A stretch of 64,000 bases of DNA from Pseudoips prasinana. Taxonomy: Eukaryota > Arthropoda > Insecta > Lepidoptera > Nolidae. Position numbers and translations under genes: made by a program. Below the pieces are notes generated by a model, which was given only the letters and a program-made list of their open reading frames with translations, ran no database searches and was not told the DNA's origin. Positions 22,601 to 34,600 of this stretch are shown here, one piece after another. The stretch spans positions 31,222,001 to 31,286,000 of the forward strand of contig OX621247.1 of the NCBI GenBank assembly GCA_951640165.1, read 5' to 3'. How positions within the stretch are numbered: position 1 is the first letter of the stretch; every line of letters begins with the position of its first letter.

Positions 22601-25600
22601 CTTATGAATGAATTAACTAATGGATATGTAGATTAACAAATTAATGCCTATATCCATTATGGGAGCCATAAGCTTGTTTGCTAACTTGGAAGTATAGAAA
22701 ACATAACCGAAATGCATGAATACGGTATTCTCTATTTATTTTAATGCGTTCTTAATTAGAAAATAATTTGTTACTTACTTAATTGATCCTGAGGAAACAA
22801 TAAGTTACTTTTTCGCCCATTAGGTTAATGCTTCTAAGTAGCACAAGGAAAGTGCACCATGATAACTCAACTAATGGATTTGCCACTAACGCTTGTGCGA
22901 TCAAACAATTCTGCGACTCACTATAGTTCGAATACACGCTTGTACCGCTTGTACGACAAACTGGAGCTCGATATCACGTGATATGAAGAATTAATATTTG
23001 TATTCATAATAATTTGCCCCATCTAGAATCCCTCGCAGCCCAATAACACCGCTTTGTCCGCCGCGGAGGAGGACAGTCTTAGGTGCTAATTCCCCATGCG
23101 CTAGGTTATGTAAGGTGGTGAATGGTTGTAGTGATCTAAATGACTTACACTTTGATTCATTCAATATGCTCAGAATAAAATTGTACAAATGTATATGCGA
23201 TGCCTAACCTCTGCCGTCAAAAACACTTTCATGTATGGCTCTTAGAAGATAAGCACATAGTTCATAGTTAGGTTAAGCTTACTATACACAAACGTACTCT
23301 CTCATGTGCATGCAGAGTTCACCTGTAAGTGATTATTACACTACTGCTATATTTATTCGTATGTTAATTAGATCTAAGTCGGTGTATATAATTATTGGTG
23401 AACCTATAATAATACATAAATAAAAAAATATTCATATCTGATTACCTCGATAGCTCTACATTTAACGATGCGATCCGGTCAAAAACGACCCGCTACCTGA
23501 ATAATAGGTTAGGTTAGAACTGGGACCCCGTCAGAAATGGAAAGATTCCGTCGTCAATCCACTATATGTGGAGATCAGAGCTTAATTCGACCAATTGTTT
23601 GTCGCTTCTGTATTGTCGACCTACTGGCGTTCGTCACACCAGCGTGATGTCGAGCTGCAGTGTGTCGACAAGCGTCCAATAGAACTATGGTGAGGCGTAG
23701 AATAGTTTGGTCGCACATGCGTTAATCCCACATCCATTTGTTGAGCTGACGTAGTGGACTCTTTACTATTGTTTTTTTTATATCAGAGGGCGACAAACGA
23801 GCAAGTGGGTCACCTGATGGTAAGTGATTACCGCCGCCCATGTGCACTCACAACATCAGAGGACTCGCGGGTGCCTTAGCCTTTATGAGTCAGCAAACAA
23901 GTGTTGCTGACCCTTCCACCCACCCCAATGAGCTCTGGCGACCTTACTGTAACATTTGCTGAGGTAGACGCCTTTTCTAGCTAGTACTTATAATGTTGCA
24001 TGCTTCATAAGTATTATGTAAACTAAACGCAATTAGTTATATCGTCTTAGATGTAAACTAAGTTAAGGATTATCTGTGCTTGTTGGGAATAATCCTTTTT
24101 TATTTATTTTATTTATTTATTTACCCACACGCAGAAACACAACATTACAATTATTAATGTTATTATTAAGGAATGTCTTCTGTAAGGTGGAGGTACTTCC
24201 CCAGTCGGACTGCTCTTCGAGCGAATGAACTAATTAAATTTAATAAAATCTTCATACGAATAAAAAGATTGCTCGATAAGCCACAGCTTCAACCGAACTT
24301 TGACAATCAGTAATGTAGTGCTACTGGATATGCTCACCAAGAGTTTGTTTAACACTGTGTAGCCCATAATATAAGTTGACTTTGACGATTTAGTAAGAGT
24401 TCTCCGTACTGCTGCCAATTAGTGAAATGTCACGTGCAGTATGAATGAACGGCGCTCCGTTTAGTGTATAGTTCTATACTAGCTGTGCCTCGCGGTTTTA
24501 CCCGCGTTATATTTTATAAATTACCACAGCTCGTTCCCCGTAGGTGACAGCGTGATAATATGTAGCCTATATGTTGACACAACCTCTTAGTAATAGATAT
24601 TAATCAAAAATTTTAAGTAAATCCATTCCGTACTTTTCGAGTTTAGCCCGGACATAAATACAGACAAACAGACAAAAATTCTAAAATCTATATTTTTGGC
24701 GTCGATATCTATTGTAGACTAGCTGTGCCCCGCGGTTTTACCCGCGTTAAAATTTATAAATTACCACAGCTCGTCCCCCGTAGGTGAGGTGATAGCGTGA
24801 CAATATGTAGCCTATATGTTGAGACGACCTCTTAGTAATATTAATCTAAAATTTGAAGTAAATCCATTCAGTACTTTTCGAGTTTAGCCCGGACATACAT
24901 AAAGACAAACAGACAAAAATTCAAAAAACTATATTTTTGGCTTCGATATCGATTGCAGATCACGCACCAAGTATCCTTTAAAAAAATGTTCAATGTACTT
25001 GGTAGGTATATGACTATATACCAAGATACTCTCTTAAGATGGATTTCAGACGTTCGACTAAGTATTGGTGTTAAAATTTTAAAATATCTAATGATTATAG
25101 AATTTAAAGTATTTTGATCGTGTAATAGGAGTGCGTATATATTTAGTAATTAACGCAATTTCCGTGGATACACGTGTACTACAAAAATCAACCTTACCAC
25201 TCACGTTTTAAAGTAAAAGATCATCTACCGACGACTGTTTTAAATGCGTTGCCGAACCCTTCTATAATTAGTTAGACTTTTTTGACGGCATATTCCGAAA
25301 AGCTCTGAGAAGTCAAAAGAGATGTAGGTATTTTACATTTATTAAGTTATCCATACAGACTATATGGATATATATAAACTAATTTATCTATATTATCTAT
25401 CAATTCAACTGCACGTGATTTTAATACTTTTGTTAAGTGATTTCTCAGTTTGTGTGACCCGATTTCGATAAAAAGAGAATCTATGGGTAATTATTTCTCT
25501 ATGGTTTAAATCGGTTGTAATTAAAAAAAGTTAAGGTCGGTTCCTGTAGAGTTGTAATTAAATATCTATATTGTACTGAAATTTTGCTTCACAAAGTAAA

Positions 25601-28600
25601 ATCGGAGTTATTAAAGGAAAACTCGAAACAAAGAGTGGTGAGAAAAAAGAATCATATTTCTTGTGAGTCTTGTGACGACCTATTTGGCACTGCTGCGGTG
25701 TAGAATATCTGTTGTTTGTACGTCAAAGGTCGACAACCGCACAAACAAATATTTGTTCAAGACACTCCATTCCGAGCATGACTTTGTGCAAGTTTTTATT
25801 TTACACTTGATATATTCGGTGACATCTAAAATAGCTTGGTACAAAGGTCGTAAGGAGAACTACCTATTTTTGTTTAATTTATATCATCATCATCATATCA
25901 GCCGAAAGACGTCCACTGCTGGACAAAGGCCTCCCCCAAAGATCTCCACAATTGACGGTCTTGCGCTGTTCACATCCAGCAGTTTCCAGCGACCCGCACA
26001 AGATCATCGGTCCATCTGGTAGGTGGCCTGCCCACGCTGCGTCTTCCGGTTCGTGGTCGCCACTCAAGAACCTTTCTGCCCCAACGGCCATCGGTTCTAC
26101 GAGCTATGTGCCCCGCCCACTGCCACTTCAGTTTTGCAATTCTTCGGGCTATGTCGGTGACTTTGTTCTAATTTATATTGCTTATAGAATTATGTTGCCT
26201 TTTCAATTCACCGCAACTTCAGTAAATGAAGAATTCAAAGACTTGGAAAGTGGTATTCACATTTAACGTGGCATATACATTTTTTGGAAGTCGCTGAATG
26301 TTGATAGCGCAAGATTGGCAATTGTGGAGGTCTTTGGGGTAGGCTTTTGCTCAGCAGTGGGCGTCGTTCAGCTGATATGATGATGATGATGATAAGATTT
26401 TTTTAGTACGAAGTTCCGTAACGCGGCTTGCTGTAGGAGATGATTTTTGATCTCTCTCTATTTTATACTAGTGTGTGTGTATATGTGCATACGAGTATCG
26501 AATTTCGACGAGACGAGCACATTGCGCGGCCAGTTGTATAAATTCAATACTTACACAAATAGTATCGTGTTAATGTGAAGCAAAGAGTTATTGGCTTTTG
26601 TTAAAAATCCTACGTGAATAATACTGCCACTTATCAAGTATTTCCTACAAAATCGTGTGTGGACGGGGTTCCCCAACTACAAAGGAGTTTTTTTGTAGTG
26701 TTCTTAAGTATTTATTACACTTAACTTACCCTTCTTCCTTATACACCAGCATAATGGCCCCAGAAGTTGATCTGTACTTGACGACACCTGGCGTTGGCTG
26801 CGGACCCTGGATGCGACTTTTGGCAACGTCGAAGGGTATGTTGACGCAGGAGCCCAGCACGCCTGATGTGAAACCTATCGCCACTTTACGCCCGAATTCC
26901 AGTAGAGGGTCCTGAAACAACAATAACCATGTTATGAAAAATAAAACAAAATAATTTTTATTGCCGACCAGTAGTAGGTTAATAAACCAAAGGCCTTATA
27001 TATATTAATATCCTGGGACATTATTTATACACGGCCATCTGATCCCAAACTAAGCAGAGTTCGTACTATGGAAAACATATAACTGATACACTACTTCTTC
27101 TTTTGGAAATACATAGGTACTTACTTATATAGATAATTACACCCAGACTCAGAACGAACTGACATATTCATGCACACAAACATCTGTCCTGGGTGGGAAT
27201 CGAAAACACGACGTGAGGCGCGCCGCGGCGTGAAAGGCAAGCATATACCCTACCAACCACGTCAACGGGCCCATCAATTCAGCCCATCAATCATCAAAAA
27301 AGGTGTTCGTCTGACATCTACTTCTAATTGCATACAATAACAAAGACTACGAGCCTTTGCTATAGTTTTCAGGATGGAGTTGTAGTCCCCGAACTCTGCA
27401 TAGCAATAGGGCGGATTTTTCCGGATGATGGCATGGAAACCATCAACGTATGCCTCCGCTAGCATGCCAGAGGCACTTTAGAAAAGGAACAACTCCAACA
27501 ACATCCTGAACCCACTATTATACTGGACGTAGGGTGCTGAGTCCGTTGAGCATAATTGGTCCAGTACAGGGTACACGTGTCTAACAAATAATAATAATAT
27601 CTTGGGACATCTTGGGATTATTCACACACGGCCACCTGTTTCCAAACTAAGCAGAGCTTAGTTACCCAGATAACTGATAGACTTCATATACTACATTTCT
27701 TTTGTAAATTACACCCAGACTCAGGATAAAAAGACATTTTCGTGCACACAAATATATGTCCTGGGTGCGAATCGAACCAACCACGCCAATCGGCATTGTT
27801 GTTTTAACTTGTTTGCTACAACGTGCCAACCTCAATATGTAGTCAAGATATGTATGCCAACATGTTACATCGAACTGCCACCGACCTACATTCCCTCTCA
27901 ATATCTATACCTGGTCTTCCAGGTCGTCAGTTATGAAATGCCCCAGGTACTTCAATTAAAAGGCCCGCTTCAGTTGATTGCCGTTCAATTACAGTTCAAT
28001 AATTGGAGACTTTACAGACTTTAATTAATTGCTATATATTATGAAATATGTATTTCTTCAAACTCTTGACCTAAATTATCTTCTACGTATGTCTCGAGCA
28101 GATGTGAAAATTGATAAGTCTTATCTTCTTTCGAGATAAAGGGTAACAAGTGATATCGGAGACTCTTGTTAGTTAAAACGTTTCTATTCTACGATGTTTT
28201 ATTAGGGATTTGATGGGTGGGTGGGTTTCATAGTTCCGGGACGGTAAGAATTACAGCCAAAATGGTTGCTCACGCTATCAAGCGTATAAAGAGAGGCAAA
28301 TCTCCCGGCCACGATGGCCTCAGTATCGAACACCTTATACATGCTGGACCCCACATTGAACGAGTGCTGGCCATATTTTATTCACTCTGTTTAAGCCATT
28401 CGTATTTACCTGTAGATTTAATGAAAACAATTGTCGTGCCAATTGTGAAAAACAAAACAGGTGACGTGTCTAGTAAAGCAAACTACAGGCCCATTTCATT
28501 AGCAAGTGTGGTAGCTAAGGTGCTTGACAGTGTGCTTGATGTTCAATTGGACCAGTACGTAAAGCTACATGATAATCAATTTGGTTTCAGACCACAGTTA

Positions 28601-31600
28601 TCGACGGAAAGCGCCATTTTGTGCTTGAAGCACACTGTTAAGCACTATACCGATAGACGAACGCCGGTCTACGGCTGTTTTCTCGATATGTCAAAGGCTT
28701 TCGACATGGTGTCATATGACATTCTGTGGCGGAAGTTACGGGACATAGAACTACCTTGTGACTTGATTAATATATTCAAGTACTGATATAGAAATCAAAT
28801 AAATACTGTGCGTTGGGCGGGAGCTCTTTCAACTCCTTATAAACTAGAGTGCGGAGTGAGGCAGGGTGGGCTTACCTCACCCCGCCTTTTTAATTTATAT
28901 ATCAATGAGCTGATTGTGGCTGTCACATAGAAGATGTGTGTGTTAATAATATAAGTTTCGCTGATGACATGGCATTATTAAGTGCTTCGGTTTGTGGCAT
29001 TAGAAAGATGCTAAACATATGTGAGGGTTATGCGGCGTCCCACGGTCTAATGTACAATACAAGCAAAACGGTGTACATGGTGTTTGCGTCAGGAACTAAG
29101 TGCCCCTCTAGTGTTCCTCCTATCAAGCTAAATGGCAATGACTTGGAGAGAGTAAATCATTTTAAATATCTGGGACACGTATTGACAGCAGACCTAAGGG
29201 ATGACGCGGATATGGAACGTGAGCGGAGAGCACTATCCGTGAGAGCTAATATGATAGCATGCAGGTTTGCACGTTGTTCAAACGAAGTGAAAATAACCCT
29301 TTTTAAAGCATATTGTACATCCCTTTACACGTGCAGCCTGTGGGCAAATTATACACGGAGAGCGCATAGTGCTCTCCGTGTTCAGTACAATAATGCATTC
29401 AGGACATTGTTGCGGCTGCCCCGCTACTGCAGTGCATCGGGCATGTTTGCGGGGGCGCAACTCCGCCAACCCGCCTGCCAAGCGTGGCGATTATGGCATA
29501 TCCCCTCAAGATGATTCTTGAGGGAGGCTTGTCCAGCAGTGGACTTATTTAAGCTGTAATGATGATGATGAACTCTGCGCAAGCGGTGCGCGTCCATGCT
29601 AAGCAGAGTGCGGGCCAGCCGAAATTCCGTCTTGGCTGTCATAGGAAACAGGCTAGATTGCCCTTACGTCAGTCACTGGATCGGTCTGCATGTGCAGCTT
29701 GATACCCTGACTCACGCAGGAAGCCATTGCTGTTAGAGTTGTGAATGTAAAATTATATTGTAGATACTAACATAATTTTTAAGATTTATTATGTTTTACT
29801 AACAAAATGGATCCTTGTTATCTGATTGAAAATAAATTTATTATTATATTATTAGTACACCTACGCTACTACCCGTACTACCCGACTACCTGGTGTTTCC
29901 CTTAGTCGCCTTTTACAACACCCATGGGATGGTATGGGGTGGCCTGTAATTCTTTTCAGGCCAGAAACCTCACGGCACGCTGAACATCGATTTCTTAAAT
30001 GGCGTTTAAATAAATAAAGGTAAAAAATTACACAATCGTTAAATCGGCTTCCATGAGCACATGTGACGTCATAAATGGTCCAGAATCGATTGTCAACATT
30101 GAAGCCGATTTAACGATTGATTAAGTCAATTTTTAACCTTTATTTATTTGAACGCCATTGAAAAAATCGATGTTCGGTGACTTAGCCGGTAGAGCCCCAG
30201 GCTGATAATAATGATGATGTTGATGATCTTTTATTATTGGCTTCATGTTTTTCTGCAAAAAGTTCTCAGCAACGCTACTGTAATAGGTTGCAAAGTATTA
30301 ATAGATTTTCATAGCCATTTGAAATGTATTTGTTCCATCGGTTAATCACAAGGTCAAGGTTCAGATTAGGTAGTAAGAATAAGGAAAATTACCAGCATGC
30401 TACAATATTATAGAAATACGTAAGTATTCTTGTAAAAATATATACCAGTTATTCCCACTTACCATGTTAAGAACATGGAGTACTTATTGTTTTTCAGTCT
30501 TCACATATTCTATACCAAATGGGGTGTAACATTTAGATTTTAAACCGACTTTTTAAGAAAGTTATCTAGTCGACTGTATTTTTGTTTGTTTGTTACGCGA
30601 TCATTCCGTTATTTTTTAATAAACTTTGATAATTTTTATCGATGGGGAACGCTTTCGGAATCATTATGTAAGCCGAATAACCTCGACTGCTGGACAAAGG
30701 TCTCCCTAAAAGATTTCCTCAGTGGTGTTATGTCCATAATTTGGAGAGATGTGCCATAATCACCACGCTTGGCAGACGGGTTGGCGAGAACGCTACTGCC
30801 CGGTCTGTGGAAGATATTTCTCAGGTAGACTTCTACTTACGTGCCCTACAGGATGAGATGGGATGGCGGTATTCTTTACAGTCAGCCACACAGCAGCTTT
30901 CGTAATACCGTAAAATTTCCAAACTTCCATTATATTTTCACCTAACCATTGCAGATAAGATTCGTGAACACTTTATTCGCAGTGTCTTCTTTCACTTTAA
31001 CAATGTGTTAAATCCGTTCCAACCTGGTATTCGTTCAGGTTAGAGTAGTACCACAGTCAGGCTTAATAGTACGAAAATGACTAGATGAGGCATGGTCAAC
31101 GGAAATCTTACTGTCCTTGTAATGATCGATTTCACCAATGCCTTCAACACTGTCTGATATCGATATCTTGGTAGCCATTCTAAGTTCTCTTAACAAATCT
31201 AATTGCAATTTATTAGTCTCACAGTCAACTATTTGGCCGTCAACTGGGTGTTCATATAGAAGAAACTCTTCTTGGTGTTGCACGAATGCCGGCGTGCCAC
31301 AGGGTGGCGAATTATCATAGTTATATTTCGAAATATTTATGGCGTGCCACAGGGTGGCGAATAGTTTCTTTTCGAAATATTCATGACCGCTACATCTAAC
31401 CAACTTATTTCCTTCTCCGACCATTACGCAGATGACCTTCAGATTTACTCTCAGACACCAACTAAAGTTATCGGAAGCCATTGAAGGAAAGAATGCAGAT
31501 TTGCTTCGTATAATTAACAGATTTACGAAAATAGAATGTAAAAACCGGCCAAGTGCGAGTCGGACTCGCACATGAAGGGTTCCATAGCAGCAAGTATTTC

Positions 31601-34600
31601 AGTTGATTAAATGAATGCAAATTGCGGTTTATGACGTATTAAAAAAAACTACTTGCTAGATCTCGTTCAAACCAATTTTCGTTGTTAGTTTACATGGTAA
31701 TATACATCATATATTTTTTTTAGTTTTATCATTCTCTTATTTTAGAAGTTAGAGGGGGGGGGGGGGGACCCATTTTACCACTTTCGGAGTGTCTCTCACA
31801 CAAATAATTCAGTTGAGAAAAAAATGATATTAGAAACCTCAATATCATTTTTGAAGACCTATACATAGACACCCCACATGCATGGGTATGATGAAAAAAA
31901 TTTTTGGGTTTGAATTCTATGTATGGTGACCCCCCAAAATAATTGTTCTTTTTCTATTTTTGTATAAAAATCTTAATGCGCTGCACAGAATACATCTACT
32001 TACCAAGTTTCAGTAGTACAGCTCTTATAGTTTCGGAAAAAAGTGGCTGTGACATACGGACGGACAGACGGACGGACAGACAGACAGACATGACGAATCT
32101 ATAAGGGTTCCGTTTTTTGCCATTTGGCTACGGAACCCTAACAAGATGGCATTTTAAATATTTTTGGTGAGTACGAAGAAAAGCTACTAAGGTGGACCGT
32201 ACTAATGTAGCCTAGGAATTGTTAGAAATGGACGTAACTCCGTCCTTGTGTCGGCTTGTCAACTATCTTATATTATAGCTAGGCAAACACTCACAAAACC
32301 AGAGGAGCCGTAAGTACGTTACCGGCTTTACTTCAATACAAGCCTTATATTAACGCGATACGGTCTATTCTTGTTTGCTTTATTTCGGTAAGTGCCAATT
32401 CTTGAGAAGTCATTATTACTTCCATGTTATTTACTGATCATATTCTGATAATGACAATGACCCTGATACTAAGCAATATAGCAAAACTAATCTATACATA
32501 TAATAAAATCGTAGGAAACCCGAAACTGTATCTACATTAAATATTTTTTTAAAGGATACTTGGGGCGTGATTTATAATCGACATTGAAGCTAAAAATATA
32601 GTTTTTAGAATTTTTGTCTGTGTGTCTGTTTGTCTGTATGTATGTCCGGGCTAAACTCAAAAAGTACTGCATGTATTTACTTCAAATATTGCATGGATAT
32701 TACTAAGAGGTCGGGTCAACATATAGGCTACATATTGTAACGCTATCACCTACGGGGGAGGAGCAGTAATAATTTATAAAATTTAACGCGGGTAAAACCG
32801 CGGGGCACAGCTAGTTTTAATATAAATTTCAAATTCTTGGTTATAATGAGCTTTGCTTTTATTGGGAAGCTATATTAGCCTATTTCGGAAATATCACATT
32901 CTAGTGATAAGCTAACAAAGGAGGTTTGTACGGTCAAAAGAAAAACCACTGTTTCGCGCTCAGATGGATATGACGACGCTGTATCCCCACACAGCGCAGA
33001 CACAAACACATGTAAAAATGAATAGATGGTGCACATAAAGATAATAATTACATAAGTATACAGATTATGGTTTTATTTAGTTAGCTTGATAATTTTATAC
33101 AACACATTTACTAATGAAGTATAGATAATAGAGAGTAGGAATTTAAAGTAGATAGTATGAGGAATGTGAATAACATCATAATATCAATTTAAGAGACCAA
33201 ACTAGGAGAGCAAATAAACGTATGATCCACTTTTCCAGTCCCAGTTTCCAGAAACCACAGACACATTCACATACAGAAGAATCACTAATCCTAAGTTTGG
33301 CCAAAAAACATCAGGGTCCGAAAATAGTTTAGTCGTAAACAGAATATAGTGGAAGTAAGAAGTTTATCCTAATGTTCAAATTTTGGCATGCTTACTGGCC
33401 AAAAAACATCAGGGTCCGAAAATAGTTTAGTCGTAAACAGAATATAGTGGAAGTAAGAAGTTTATCCTAATGTTCAAATTTTGGCATGCTTACATATTAT
33501 ATCAGGTTGAACATCACAATAAAACTTAAGGATATTTATATATTATATGAATTATTCAAACATAATATTTCACTCACCTCATATTCAGGAACCAATCCCT
33601 TAACGCTATGATAGAATCCGAAGTACACCATGTTGAAAACGCCATTCCTTGCTATTGTTGCTGTCAAACCCTTATTTAGCCCTCTAAAACCCAACCCATT
33701 TTCTCTAACAATTTGTCTTGTCACTGCCCATGTGCTGGGAACTTGCTTAGCTAATGACTTGTCTGACTGTAATGTTACTTTGACTACTTCAAAGGGGTTG
33801 ACGAGGATTGCCTCTGTGACACCTGCTCCCAGACCAGCTAGGGCGAATGTCTGAAGAAGAAAAAGAAATATGATTAACTTTTATTATTAATAAGTAGCTT
33901 AGCATTTGGGAAATGTAAGTAGCTAATTTAATTCAGGGGAGATATTACTAGTAACTTAATATATGATTATTAGTAATAGGCTCCATGAAGCATTATTTTT
34001 CAATGTAGTAGATGAAGGATTGGTTTGTTTAGCCACAATAAGAAATGTCTCTCAGACAATGTGCCGTAAATCGTCTGTAACAGACGCAAAGGCCATATAT
34101 ATATATATATATAGATGAAGGAAGAAAGAACAAAGAAGGTATATTTGTTAGACACAACATAACATAAATATAAAAGGTTAAAACAATCATGAGAATAAGA
34201 ACATAATAATAATAATATACAAAAAGAAATTCACTGGTATAAAATCTACAGATATATTTATTTCATGTGGTTTTTTATATCTAGATGGCCCAAGTTCAGC
34301 ATTAAACAACATTTAACAAATTAAATGCAGATGAGATTTTTTCATTGTGAGAATACATGCATGCCTGTGAGTTCTATACATGTAGGTACTACATTATTCA
34401 AATATAAATTTAATAAATATCAAATGAGATATACATTATTAAATATCCAATCCAATCAAAACTATGAGTTCTATTATTATTAGCAGGATTTAAAAAAAAA
34501 TTATATACTAAATATGTCTACTAAAAATGCCTTATTTTATTTACAAATAAATACAATTATCACAATCTACAGTGTGTATCTGTTTGTGTCTTATATCATA

